NCBI GenBank assembly: GCA_036873135.1
Contig: JAPTYO010000017.1
Coordinates: forward strand, 7,936,001-8,000,000
DNA length: 64,000 nucleotides
From: Clarkia xantiana subsp. parviflora
Taxonomy: Eukaryota; Streptophyta; Magnoliopsida; Myrtales; Onagraceae
Direction of reading: 5' to 3'
Positions 11,056 through 22,039 of this stretch are shown here, in pieces. The notes below the pieces were generated by a model. The model searched no databases, had not been told where the DNA came from, and saw only the letters and a program-made list of their open reading frames with translations. How positions within the stretch are numbered: the stretch's first letter is position 1; each line of letters starts with the position of its first letter. The position numbers and the translations under genes were made by a program.

Positions 11056-12671
11056 ACTAATGGTGCCCCGTCGTTCCTTGCGAGCACCGGACGGCTCCGG
11101 ATCGGACCTCTTCTTCTTTGGGGATCGATCGCGGGATCAGGAACGGGACCGCGATCGGGATCGAGAGCGGGATCGACACCGTTTATCCCTGACAAACTCC
11201 TTGAGCTTCCCCTTCTGGATCAGTTTCTCGATCTCCTTCTTCAGCTCCCGACAATGGTTGGTATCGTGGCCATTTGCGCGGTGAAATCGGCAGTAGCGGT
11301 CCATCCTGGACCCTAAGAATTCTCCATCCTTCTTTGGGGGGTACCTGGAGATACCTTGTCTTTCCATGACCGTTAGTACCTCCGCCATGGAGCAGTTGAG
11401 AGGAATGTCGAGATCCTCCCGCTTGTCCTTCCTCAAAGAACGTCTATCATCCCTCCGACCAGAGCGTCCTCGATCCCGACTGCCCTCGGGTTTACCCTTT
11501 GACTTACGATCGTCGAAAGGTTTAACCAACTGCTTCCCCTTATTCGACTTCGGGGGCTCCAGCTCTCCAGCGGCTATCTTCGACTCCTGGACATCGATTT
11601 GCCGCTTCACCCTCTTCTGTAGTGCCTCCATATTCCACACGGCTTTCTCGGCCACGCTGTGCATTAGGTCGGAACCGTAGGGGGCCGTTAGGTTTCGAAT
11701 GAATGTACGGATGGTTTCACCCTCCGAGATTTCCTCGTCAATCTCCGCCACACTGGCAGTGTACCGCTGGTAATAGTGTGCCAGCGATTCGTCGGGTCTT
11801 TGTACTACCTGGGTCAGGGACCTCACGCTCTTCAGCAAACGCCTACGACCCTGGTACTGCTGAATGAACCGGTCGTGCATATCTTCCCAGCAAGTGATGC
11901 AGCCTGGGGGCAGACTAAAGAACCAGGTCAGGGCTCTTTCCCCAAGTGTGTTCAGGAACAGCGTGCATACTATGTCTTCATTCGGGGCTCTTCTCAGACA
12001 CGCCATGAGGTGCTTCTGGACATGACGAACCGGATCTCCTTCGCCATCGTATTCCTTTATCGTGGGGATACCCAGCCCTGGCGGGGCTAGGGTGTCTATG
12101 AGTCGAGGGACGAAGGGATGAGTAGATCGATCCCTCAGCTCCGACACCAGTGGCTTCTGCCCTCCCATGCAGATGTTCACGATCTTTACTACCTGATCGG
12201 GGGTGATGGGACCGTTCAGGGGAATGGTCCTGTGCTGTACTGGTCCTGGCCCATCAACCACGAACCTCTCTTGCTGAACGGACACCCTACTCCTGTCCTG
12301 GCCTCGGGGCGGAGCCTCCTGTACGTTTCGAACCTCTGCTGGTGGGGGCATCTCCTCCTGCCTCTTTGCAGCCTCTCTCCGATCCAAGAGAGCCTCCACA
12401 GCTGCCAAAAACATGGGCATGGCTTCTGCCACGGCTCTTGTCAGGTCCGTAGCTGGGGGAGCCTCCTGCTCCCTGTTGCCCTGGTGCTGAGCGGCAACCT
12501 CTTCGGGACCTTCAATGTGCCCCCCTGTTTGGGAGAGCTCAGCAGCGGGATGGTTCTGGTTTTCCTCCTGTTCCGGTAGTGAATTCAGAGTTGTTGCAGC
12601 GGGGTGACGAGCCCAACAGATTGTCCTTGGCTTCTTTGCTTGCCAGCCGCCATTGAACGAGTAGAAGGCAT
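11056..12671 (-). pseudogene. G1 gag with RS-rich tail
   Basis: Minus-strand Gag. The start is probably near 12671 (ATG of MPSTRSMAAGKQ), about 36 nt from the LTR. The capsid-type core has TLGERALTWFFSLPPGCITCWEDMHDRFIQQYQGRR and LTQVVQRPDESLAHYYQR. The nucleocapsid knuckle is CRFHRANGHDTNHC (CX2HX4HX4C). It is followed by an RS repeat run and a PKKKR basic patch. Two lesions are visible: a frame change near 12612 close to the N-terminus, and CGA to TGA at 11137-11139 within the RS run. The frame then continues into protease, so gag and pol were one ORF as in G3. Confidence 0.9.
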
Positions 12672-12689
12672 ATCAGCTTTTTGTTTGTT

Positions 12690-12707
12690 TCCCACAGACG
12701 GCGCCAA
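12690..12707 (-). promoter_or_regulatory. Primer binding site of G1
   Basis: Reading on minus directly after the 5' LTR: TTGGCGCCGTCTGTGGG. The first nine bases (TGGCGCCGT) are complementary to the 3' end of plant tRNA-Asp as I recall it; the rest matches less well. G2, G3 and N have near-identical sites. Confidence 0.8.
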
Positions 12708-13422
12708 TGTTGGATCACGGTGGAACTCCGGTACGGACTTTGACGGTGATCCTAGCTCCTTCGCTCCACGCAATCCTGCAAGAGGAGATAGACCGGGCGG
12801 TGACCCAGAATCCCTCTCCGATGCTTAAATGAGTATCTCGTACGGACTGGCAAGCAGTAATCTCAAGTAAGTATTTCAACGTAACTCATCTGAGGTGACC
12901 CCCTTGCCCTTTTATAGGCGAAGAGATACCTCAGTTACCTGGTGAACCGTTGGTGGTGGTTAGCCCGTATCCCGCGTATCTCGGATGTGATCCCGCCATT
13001 CTAGGCCATGATCTCGCTTATCTTGGCCACGCCCCGCGTATCTCGGCCACGCTCCGTGTATCTTAACCACGTTCCGCGTATCTCGGCCACGCCCCGCGTA
13101 TCTCGGCCTTATCCTCTGATAACGAGTCCCGACTAACATCGGGGACTCCAGAGTTATCTCGTTGTGTCACCGCTCGGGGCCCCTCGTCATCGTGACAGGG
13201 CCTATTGTTCTTAGGGATTCTTCATCGGGGCCTCCTCAGAGGCATATCATCGGGAGTGTTCAGCTCACTTGTCAGGTCCGACTCCGTCGGGACCTCTCAT
13301 CCTCGGGCTCTCTTCGTCGGGATCCTTTGTCTGGGCCATCTTGGCCTTCATTTTGGGCCCACCAGGCCTATCAGCCGTTTCCTCACCGTTAAAGGGCCTA
13401 ACGGCTGTAGTCGAACCCATCA
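12708..13422 (-). repeat. 5' LTR of G1
   Basis: A 715-bp LTR, TG...CA ends, about 98% identical to 2496-3210. The TATA box on the element strand is at 12910-12916. It drives gag-pol leftward. The TSD copy AAACC follows at 13423-13427. Confidence 0.94.
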
Positions 13423-13427
13423 AAACC

Positions 13428-14190
13428 TAGATCCAGAATTGCCATTCCTAGAATTGTAGGCAGGATTCCTCATGGAGTACAAAGCAGTGGTCTCACCAAC
13501 ATCACCAATGGATTCAGCAATTGCCCTCTGACTTTCTTCTTGCACAAGCACTGAAAATGCCACACTTAGATAAGGAAGAGGCTGCCTCATCAAAAGACTA
13601 CTCCTCGCATGTGCAAAGGTGTCATTAAGTCCCAAAAGAAATGCAATCAGCTTTTGCTTCTCCTTGTGGTCATTAACAATCTTCAAGTCAGCTGGGCACT
13701 CCAAAAACATATCATCAATGGAATTTAGAGCATTCCATAATTGCTTCATTTTAGCAAAGTACTCAGTGATGGACATAACACCTTGAGATGTTTGATAAAT
13801 CTCCCTAGTCAATTGGAAGATTTGAGTTCCATCAACCTTATCAAACATGTCCTTGAGATCACACCAAATAGACTGAGCAGCGGAGTTGTAAACCAAGCCA
13901 TTCACAAGCTCCTTAGCAACTGTGTTCCTTAACCAAGCCTTCACAATTGCGTTTGCCCTGTCCCACCTAAGCCTTTGTCCCATAGGAACATCCATTCTAG
14001 CAAAGGTTCCATCAATGAAGCCAAGTTTGTTTTTGACCAAGAGACCTTCCATCGTGGCAGTGCTCCAAGCATGGTAGTTAGTTGAGCCATGAAGTTGAAA
14101 AGGAATCAACATCGAGCTAGTGGTGTCCGAAGGATGAAGATACAATGGATCCTCAATGGTGTTTTCAGCCATAATACCAGAGAAAGTCAC
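13428..14190 (-). CDS. copia-1 gag, N-terminal part (cut by G1)
   Basis: Ty1/copia Gag of the UBN2/retrotran_gag type, about 250 codons before the G1 break. Visible signatures are LHGSTNYHAWSTATMEGLLVKNKLGF near the N-terminus, WDRANAIVKAWLRNTV, and FAKMKQLWNAL with QKLIAFLLGLNDTF further on. The start may be the ATG at 14190 or the one six codons later (MAENTIEDP), which fits the family better. After 13428 the frame enters the G1 LTR and stops at once; the rest of the protein is encoded at 2490 and below. Confidence 0.88.
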
Positions 14191-14709
14191 AACAAAGGCA
14201 CTGTACTAAATCCTTGAATCCATAGCCAAAACTCGATTGAATTAGCTATCCAATGACAGAATCAGATCAATGTAGCAATATATAATCCAAATTCGCAACC
14301 AGAATCACGCGAAAAGGAAGCAATACAAAGAAATCCAGAATCGCAGGCAAAACTGAGCTTAGAACTGAGAATGCAACTACACAACGATTCGTAACAGCAA
14401 ACAATGTCGCATCACAACAGAAATTATCGCAACTGATTCAATTTGAAGTAAATCTCAATCGTAATGCAGTAGAAAACCAGATTCAACGCATAATCGATGC
14501 TAGCTTGCGATCGAAGAAACGAGCCAGCAAGAACAGAACGACTGAGTAATCTGATCCAATTTAGCTGAAAAACGAACAGATCTCAATCCAAGAACACTTA
14601 AAAGAAGTCTTAATCAAAAATAGATGCGAAGTCGAAGCTTAGAATGAAGATCCAAAGCTGCAAATCCAAGATTGATAGTAATCTTGGCCGTCAAGTAAGC
14701 TTCGTCGTG
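14191..14709 (-). other. copia-1 5' untranslated leader
   Basis: An AT-rich interval of about 520 bp between the PBS and gag with no long ORF on either strand. I see no other structure in it. Confidence 0.6.
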
Positions 14710-14721
14710 GCTCTGATACCA
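14710..14721 (-). promoter_or_regulatory. copia-1 primer binding site (tRNA-iMet)
   Basis: Minus strand reads TGGTATCAGAGC, the standard plant copia primer site complementary to initiator tRNA-Met. It sits directly inside the 5' LTR. Confidence 0.93.
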
Positions 14722-14932
14722 TATAAACTACTTGTGTTCTTGAGAGGATTTAGAGTAGGAAATGATTCATTGTATTCACAACTCCAAATCAGTTTGTACA
14801 ATATGATCTAACTAACTATATATACTAAGTTAGCTACGTACATAGGAAAGGAGTAAACACTACTAAGGCACAAGCATTGGGTAGACATACACAAGCATTG
14901 TGCAAACACAACACAACAAGTATTGTGTTGGT
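14722..14932 (-). repeat. copia-1 5' LTR, partial
   Basis: About 210 bp between the PBS and the G2 insertion. It contains TATATATAG near 14815-14825 on plus and a repeated motif, ACAAGCATTG, near 14870-14900. The outer end is displaced by G2 and may be in 35005-35053. No partner LTR is in the window to fix the boundaries, and the inner end does not show a clear CA. Confidence 0.6.
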
Positions 14933-15670
14933 TGTTGGATCACGGGCGAAGCTCCGTTACGTTCTTGACGGAAAGCTTGAACTCCTGGGCTCCGCGTAAT
15001 CCTGCAAAAGGGGATGACCTGGGTGGTGACCCAGAATCCCTCTCCGATGACTAAATGAGTATGTGATCAATGGGGTGGTAAGCAGTAATCTAAGTTCGTA
15101 TTAGAGAATGTGTTTTCTGAGGTAACTTCCTCCTTTATATAGGAGGGGAAGTTACTCAGTTACCTGTGACCGTGCCTGGCCGTTTTACCCATGATTCTGC
15201 ATATCTCGTTCGGGATTCCATGTATTTCGCCCCATGCTCCGCGTATCTCGCCCACTCTCCGAGTATCTCGAGCACGCCCTGCGTATCTCGGGGGAGGTTA
15301 TCCGTATCTCAACCATTTCCCCACTACTCTATCTAGTAAGCGGGTTTCTCGGCCTTATCCTCTGATCACAAGTCCCAATTTATATCGGGGACTCCAGAGT
15401 TATCTCCTTCTAGGTCACCACCCAGGACCCTTTGTCTCACGAGACAGGTCCAGCCTCTTCGGGGCTTTATTATCGGGGCTTTCTCAAAGGCATATCGGAG
15501 CCTACTCAGAGGCTTACTGTCGGGAGCATTCAGCTCATATATCGGGACCGCTAAGGTCGGGACCCTTCATACTGGGTTTCTGGGCCTTCCAGGCCTTTCA
15601 CGAGGCCCACTAGACTTACTCGCCGTCTAATGACTGTTAACGGGGCTAACGATTACATCGGAACCCATCA
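14933..15670 (-). repeat. 3' LTR of G2
   Basis: 738 bp from TGTTGGATCACGGG to GGAACCCATCA, matching 34267-35004 at about 98%. TATA for the element strand is the TATATAA-type box within TTTATATAGGAGG near 15132-15144. The purine-rich minus-strand run TTGGGGGCAAA follows inside the element at 15671-15682. Confidence 0.93.
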
Positions 15671-16111
15671 TTTGCCCCCAAGACATGGGGGACTTTCAGT
15701 CCGTCGTGTCTTTCAATTCCAGACCTCCTGACCTCATCGTCGGAGGCTTTTGTCTGCGTACCTCCCGATATTGCCATCGGAGGCTTTTGTCTTCATACCT
15801 CCCGATATTGTCATCAGAGGCTTTTTCCTTGAGCACGATCTTTGAATAACTTAGCTTCTCTCTTATGATTGCTTTAGGCCCACTGGACTCTAAAGACAGT
15901 TGCCAAATCCGAGAAGACTCCTCGGTTACTGCAGCATTAAATGCTGGGGATTATGAAACGACGCCCAAACCGGCGTGACTGTTACTTTCTGAAAAAGCAC
16001 TCATTACGTCACCAACGTCTCTTCCGTACCGTCCCCCTAATCTCGACGATCAAGATTGAATCGTTTCGTCTTCAACGGTCCAAATTGAATCCGTCCAGTT
16101 GTCCTTTTGCT

Positions 16112-16118
16112 TATAAAA
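16112..16118 (+). promoter_or_regulatory. TATA box of the G2 antisense gene
   Basis: TATAAAA, 166 bp before the micro-exon ATG at 16284. It is in the same relative place as in G1, G3 and G4. Confidence 0.68.
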
Positions 16119-16283
16119 GCTAAAACCCTGGCACTATTCACTTCTTCTTCACCGTTTCAATTTCTGGAAGTTCTGCCATTTTCGAACCCGAAGCTTCTTC
16201 TCCAAGTTTCTTCTGCTCTTCAAGTGATCCAAGGCCTTCAGCCCTCCCGATCCTTCTTCATCTTCTCCAAGCAACCATCAACA

Positions 16284-18739
16284 ATGTCTGGTAAGGTTTT
16301 CCTTCTCTGTTTTCATGGTTTGCTGATGTTACCTTCTCCTCCTTTCTCAAGTTTTCCTGTTTGTAACCGTTTTTAGACGAGGCTAGTTCTGGGGCAAGGA
16401 CCCCTTTTACCTTTGAGCTTGCTGTTAATGAGATTTCTGAGACCTCGTACGAGGTTGCTCTCCGAGAAGGGTGCATTACCTCGGACTGGGAACCCCGCTT
16501 CCCCTACGAGTCTCAGCCCACCAACAGGAGGAAGCATATCGTCACGCGTCCTCGAGAGGGAGAAGTGTTCGTCTCCGCCGGGCAGATAAGTGCTGGGATT
16601 CGATTCCCTTTTTGCGGGAACCTGGTGGAGATGTGCAACTTCTACCAGACACACCCCTGCACCTTCTCTCCACATGCCATCCGCGTGTGGAACGCTTTTC
16701 AGGTTCTGTGCCTCCGCCAGCGGTGGACGTACAGTTTGCTTCTCTTCCGCACCTTCTACGGAATGAAGTGTAATAAGGCTGGTGTTTGCTCCTTCTCTCC
16801 CCGACTCCCCAAGTGGACAAAGGAGCAACTTTAACGTTTCGGCTGGGATAGCGAGACCTGGAAGTTCCATAAGGATCGGGTGCTTATTCGTGATTCTGGG
16901 TCCGACAATAGCGGATGGAAGAAGTATTACTTCTTCGTCCAAAACAGCTCTGTCCCATGGCCCCGATGGGAGGTTGTGGTGGACCCTTCCCCCAAGCTCG
17001 AGGTCTACACCGAGGATGACCTCAACACCCACCAGCTGGTCCAGCTTTACCGTTGGTGGGAATCCTTCATTCCCCTCGACGCCAACAAGCTCGTGGAGAA
17101 AGACCTGATTCATATCGGAGTCCGGCTCCTTGACTCCGTTTCCAAGGATTTGGTCATCTGGGTAATACTTCTAACCACTTTGTCTTTTCATTTTAGCAGC
17201 CAAGAAAACATCTCTGTTGACCCATCTCATGTTGAAGCAGGGGGAGACCGATGCCGTCCAGGGTGGCTCCAAGCGGAAGCGGAAGTCGCTGAAGAAGGGA
17301 ACTTCTTATTCTGCTGCTCCCCCGACTGAAGAGCGGACCGAGGCCAAGTGGGCCAGAAGGGAGAAGATAGACCAAGCCTTCGGGGTCACTACCGCCGAGG
17401 AAGGTAAGCGTGTTCGTCGTGCTATTAAGAAATATAGGAAGCTGGTCCCCGAGGAGTTTATCCCCGCTGATCGGGAATCGCGGGTTCGAGAAATCAAATA
17501 TATCCTTCGAGGAGAAACCCCCCGCGTTCTCAAGGCGGGATACTACAACTTCTTTGGAAAGGACCAACATCTCGAGCACCAAATCATCTGGTGCCCCCAT
17601 GATACTCTACCTGACTTTATTCGTCCCGCAACCGCAGGTCCATCGGAGGCTCTCACTTCGAGGAAGGCTGTTACTCCAGCATGGGCCGCGACTCCACAGG
17701 CGCCGATGATGGAGGAGACCCCGACGGAAGCTCAGTTCCGTCAGGTGACCGAATTGGAGGCTTCTCCTTCCTCCGAGGAGCCAAATGAAGGTGGCCTGCT
17801 TCACCGCCGGAGGCCAGGTCGAAGCACCCTGAGGCCGACCGTGGAGGACGTGTCCCGGAGTCCTCCTCCAGAGCTCCGCACTCCGACTCCCGAGCCTCCG
17901 ACCGAGGTGGCTCCTCCGGCTGAGGATTCTAGGGTCATCCCTCCTCTCCCCGTGGATGAGAATCTTTACAAGGTTTTCACCCCCGACTAGGAGACGGTTC
18001 CCTGGAACCCGATCGAATCTCTCCAGGGGGTCTCACTCCATCGGGGAGACCTTCAGCCTGAATTGGCCCTGCATCTGCTGGCAGGGTCAATTTCACCGGC
18101 TCTAAGGCGTCCAATCTCCTTGGCGCGGGAGGACATCGAGGAGGAGCTCCGCAATATGGCTATCTGTCGGATGGAGGTAAAACTTTACCTTTGCTTTGTT
18201 TTCTTTGTTGTTCTTGCCTTCGATTATCGGATTCTAATCTTTTTTCCCTTTCGTCTTAGGAAACCACGGACCAGCAGCGCTACTTTGGCTTCATCCTGGC
18301 TCTAAAGGGTGCTTTGGAGGAGGCACAAGCCAAGTCGGACCACGACGCGTTGGCCAAGCTCCAAGCAGACCTTGACGAGGCTGTAGCGGCGAAGAATAAG
18401 ATAGCCAAGGAGCAAGCTCTCCTCGGCGAGAAGGCCCTGGATCTGCACAAGCAGGTCCAGGATCATGAGGTTGTGTTGCGTCGGGAACGGAAGATGCTCC
18501 AGGAGGAACAGCGGTGGAACGAGGTGGAGAAGGGGCAGCTCCTCCGCGAGAAGGACATTCTCGCGGAAGCTCTCGCGGAGGCCAAGGCAAGACTTGAAGC
18601 CGAGAAGTCTGAATTTCCTGCCAAACTGGCTGAGGCAAAGGCTCAGAGTCGCGAGGAGTATCGGAACTCCGATGATTTCCATGCGGATGCCGTGAAGTTC
18701 TGCAAAACCGAGGTGGAGAACATTACGCGGACCCATTAG
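16284..18739 (+). pseudogene. Antisense intron-containing gene of G2 (Tat extra ORF)
   Basis: Exon model: 16284-16290 (ATGTCTG), 16377-17161, about 17200-18176 and 18260-18739, with introns GTAAGG...TTTTAG, GTAATA...GCAG and GTAAAA...CTTAG. The exon 2 domain is well conserved (EGCITSDWEPRFPYE, FCGNLVEMCNFY, HAIRVWNAFQVLC, SDNSGWKKYYFFV). Exon 3 is basic, then Pro-rich, then LALHLLAGSISPALRRP. Exon 4 is a coiled coil (ALEEAQAKSDHDALAKLQ onward). Lesions: TAA at 16832-16834, TAG at 17988-17990 where G3 has CAG, and loss of about 90 C-terminal codons. The coiled coil runs straight into the tandem repeats after TEVENI, so a deletion joined them. Confidence 0.75.
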
Positions 18740-18960
18740 GGCTTTTTCGTACCTAGGCTTTTGGTTGCATCATAAAGACGACTTACTCATACCCCGTAGG
18801 GCTTTTGTCCGTACCTCGAAAGGCTTTTTGTCGCGCCATAAAGGCGACTTACTCGTACCTCATAAGGCTTTTATCGTACCTCGAAAGGCTTTTGTCGCGT
18901 CCTTCAGGACGTCTTAGTTACAGTTAGAATAAATCTAAAAGCAATTTGAACGAAAGCAAC
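18740..18960. repeat. Tandem-repeat remnant of G2
   Basis: A short array of units such as CGTACCTCGAAAGGCTTTTG and CGCCATAAAGGCGACTTACT. It is much shorter than the equivalent zone in G3 (50270-50745), in agreement with the deletion that cut the antisense gene. AGAATAAATCTAAA at about 18926-18939 gives a plus-strand AATAAA for the antisense transcript. Confidence 0.8.
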
Positions 18961-19041
18961 TTTTCTTCATTGACAACTCAAAGCTGGCTTACATCGGGTC
19001 TTTATCGATAGACAATTTGCGCCATTCGCGGCGATTTAATA

Positions 19042-20160
19042 TCAAACATGATACTTCTTCAAGTGTGCGCCACTGAAGGAATGTTTCAACGTCTTGCCAT
19101 CAAGGTCTTCTAGCTTGTACGCATTCGGGGCTGGCATCCCTACGATCTTGTAAGGTCCCTCCCATTTCGGCGATAGTTTGTTGATCCGATCTTGATGAAC
19201 GAACTCGTTCCTCCGCCAGACAAGTTCTCCAATGAAGAATTGTCGGGACTTGACACGCCGATTATAATATCGGGCTGTTGCCAGACGCATCCGAGCCTGC
19301 ACTTCATCAGCCTTCCACCTTTTCTCCTCGAGCAAGTCTAAGTCTAGACGTCTTATTTCCTCGTTCGTTAGAGGCTCATAATACCTCCTGCGATGGAACG
19401 CCACCGCTATTTCCACGGGGGCAACTGCCTCCGTGCCATAGACAAGGCCAAACGGAGTTTCCCCTGTCGATTGCTTGGGTGTTGTTCTAACAGCCCACAA
19501 CACGTTTTCAAGCTCATCCAGCCAATGACCCTGCAGGGCGTAGACTCTCTTCTTCAAGCCATCCATCACAATCTTGTTGGCTGATTCGACTTGGCCGTTA
19601 GTCTGAGCATGGTGGACGGAAGCTGTCCGATGCTCAATGTTCAATTCCTCCAGGTACTCCTTTAACTGAGCCCCATTGAACGGAGGGCCATTATCGCTGA
19701 TCAAGACTCGAGGAACCCCATATCGGGATATGATCTGAGTTTGAAGGAACTTGAGGATCTGCTGCCCCGTCGTCTTGGCCAACGCCTTAGCCTCTATCCA
19801 CTTCGAGAAGTAATCGATGGTTATGAGTAAATATTTGCACCGACCTTTTGCTTGTGGAAGGGGTCCCACCAAGTCAATGCCCCACTGCGCGAAGGGCCAA
19901 GCACTCCTGATGGACATCAAGTCCGCGGCAGGAGCCACGATATTTGGAGCGTACCTCTGGCATGCATCACAGGATTGGACCATCGCTGTCGCTTCCTTGT
20001 TCATCGAAGGCCAATAGTAGCCTAGATTCAACGCCTTCCTCACAATGGATCGGGCCCCTTCATGACAGGCCGCGACTCCCTCGTGCAGTTCTCTCAGGAT
20101 CCGATTCGTATCAGGCTCCACCACACATTTCAGGAAAGCTTTACATGCCCCCTCTTGTAT
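19042..20160 (-). pseudogene. G2 integrase
   Basis: Minus-strand integrase open from 20124 to 19042. It has the zinc finger (HEGVAACHEGARSIVRKA, CDACQRY), the core (WGIDLVGPLPQ, ISDNGPPFNG, NGQVESANK with 35 residues between the second Asp and Glu) and the WEGPYKIVGMP module, ending SGAHLKKYHV. Upstream, one base is lost near 20140 (in the KPFLK region), separating it from the RNase H frame. Otherwise it is intact and very close to G3. Confidence 0.92.
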
Positions 20161-22039
20161 AACTGGTTGTCCACCATCACGTAGTTGCTCGCGATTCGAC
20201 GCAACCTAACAGCTGCCACTTCATCATCCGGGAGTGCCCCCGTAGTCAGGTATGTGACCATCGGGGTCATACAGGTGGGTTTCTCTTCTTCCTCCGATCC
20301 TGCTTCAATAGCGCAAACCTCCGACGGATCGATGGTTGAGATAATTACTCTTTCTAGAAAGTGCACCTTCCGATTCTCCTCGAGGGCCACTCCCAGAGCA
20401 AACTTGCTTAAGGCATCTGCCTCCGCATTTTCTTCCCTCGGGATTGCCTCGATATCGAAGCTTTTGAAGCTTCCCTTCAAAGTCTGCACCTCATGCAAAT
20501 ATTTCCTCATTGTCGGACTCTTGGCTTCATAGTTCCCCTGGACTTGATTCACAATCAAGCTGGCATCACACTTCACTTTTAAATGAACGACTCCTGTACC
20601 CTTGGCAATTTTAAGGCCCGTGATGAGAGCCTCATACTCAGCTTCATTGTTGGTGGCCTTAAACGTCAAGGCCAAGGCATATCGCAAGGGCTCGCCTCCA
20701 CCGGGCGGTATCAGTCCGAATCCTGCCCCCGATCCTTCTACACTCAATGAACCATCAGTGTACATCTCCCAAGTGTTCTCCTCTTTTGGCTGTTCTGGAT
20801 GTTCTCCTATCGGGACCTCCATGGTTGCCCCCTCTGCGGGGGTGCCGTAGACTCAGCTATAAAATCTGCCAATGCCTGGCCCTTAATAGCAGTTCTCGGA
20901 GCAAAATGAATACGGAACTCCGTAAGCTCGATGGCCCATTTCACCAATCTTCCCGACGCCTCCGGTCGGTTCAAAAAGTGCTTCAAGGGCTGATTAGTTA
21001 ACACCGTAACCTCGTGGGCATGGAAGTAAGGTCGTAGCTTTCGAGCGGCAACAATCAACGCAAAGAGATACTTCTCAATAGCGGGATAATTCATTTCAGA
21101 TTTGGCAAACGCCTTGCTTACATAATAGACAGGCACTTGGTTGCCCTTGACAATCTTAATCAAAACAGAACTAACAGCAACTTCAGAAACAGCCAAGTAG
21201 AGATAAAGCGGCTCGCCTGGAACCGGTTTCGCCAACGGCGGGAGGGTACGGAGGTGCTGCTTGAGTGCTTGGAATGCCTCCTCGCACTTGTCGGACCATT
21301 CAAACTTCTTGTGGGCCCTTAGCACATCAAAAAATGGCATGGCTCTGTCACTCGCCTTGGATAGGAATCGATTCATCGCTGCCAACCGGCCATTCAACAC
21401 TTGAACCTCCTGATGAGTCCTCGGAGACTGCATCTCCTCGATTGCTCGCAGCTTCTCGGGATTCACCTCGATTCCTCTCTGGCTCACCATGAACCCTAGG
21501 AATTTCCCCGAGTTCACCCCGAAAGCGCACTTGTCCGGATTCAAACGAACTTGATGAAACTTCATCCGCTCAAACGCTGCCGCCAAGTTTTGGACATGGT
21601 CTCCTGCCTTTCGGGACTTCACCAGCATGTCATCCACATACGCCTCCATAGTCTTTCCCAGCATGTCCCCGAACAACTTGTTCACCATCCTCTGGTAAGT
21701 TGCTCCGGCATTGATCAATCAGAAGGGCATTACGTCGTAGTGATAGACGTCACTATCGGCATAGAAGGCTGTATGGGGGGCATCCTCCTTCGCCATCTTG
21801 ATCTGGTTGTAACCAGAATAGGCATCCATGAAGCTTAGCAGCTCGTGTCCCGATGTGGCATCCACCAACTGGTCAATCCTCGGGAGCGGATAGCAATCCT
21901 TCGGGCAGGCCTTGTTCAGGTCGCGGAAATCGACACACATCCGCCACTTCCTATTACTCTTTCTTTCCAGGACTGGGTTAGCGTCCCAAGTCTGGAATCG
22001 GAGCTCCTTGATGAATCTGTCGTCGAGCAGTCTGCCCAC
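20130..22039 (-). pseudogene. G2 reverse transcriptase and both RNases H
   Basis: Continuation of pol on the far side of N. 22039-21719 starts at GRLLDDRFIKELRFQTW and reaches VMPF, where Gly GGA is TGA (21719-21721). 21718-20807 contains INAGATYQRM, YVDDMLVKSRKAGD and the Ty3 RNase H. A deletion of about 20 nt near 20845 shifts the frame. 20822-20130 holds the second RNase H (EMYTDGSLSVEGSGAG, NNEAEYEALITGLKIAKG, EADALSKFALG). The damage shows this copy cannot encode a working polyprotein. Confidence 0.92.
22035..22039. repeat. Target-site duplication of N, left copy (CCCAC)
   Basis: CCCAC before the TG of the left LTR equals CCCAC at 31567-31571 after the right LTR. It marks integration of N within the G2 pol, between the codons for QQEVG and GRLL. 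Confidence 0.95.

Larger units (their letters stand above)
2496..13422 (-). mobile_element. G1: Tat-lineage Ty3/gypsy retrotransposon, family A
   Basis: A complete but mutated minus-strand element of about 10.9 kb, inserted in copia-1 gag. Reading leftward it has the 5' LTR (12708-13422), PBS, gag, PR-RT-RH-aRH-INT (7090-11136), tandem repeats (6590-7090), an antisense gene (3760-6427 on plus) and the 3' LTR (2496-3210). Both LTRs are 715 bp and differ at about 15 positions by eye, or roughly 98% identity. A second RNase H domain between RH and INT and the long 3' region place it in the Tat lineage. G4 belongs to the same family. Its gag-pol is disabled by two or more frameshifts and a stop codon. 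Confidence 0.93.
1..14932 (-). mobile_element. copia-1: old Ty1/copia LTR retrotransposon, interrupted by G1
   Basis: A minus-strand Ty1/copia element. Reading leftward it shows a partial 5' LTR (14722-14932), a PBS complementary to initiator tRNA-Met (14710-14721), gag (13428-14190), then after the G1 insertion the rest of gag-pol (2490 down to 1). Domain order protease, integrase, RT is the copia order. The reading frame is continuous across the empty G1 site once one TSD copy is removed, so gag and pol belong together. The 3' half of RT, RNase H and the 3' LTR lie before position 1. The outer end of the 5' LTR is unclear because G2 is inserted in it; it may resume at 35005. Confidence 0.9.

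Noticed and set aside
14710..14721. tRNA gene fragments at the TGGTATCAGAGC and TGGCGCCGT sites
   Set aside because: Only primer-complementary ends are present, directly beside LTRs; no cloverleaf sequence.
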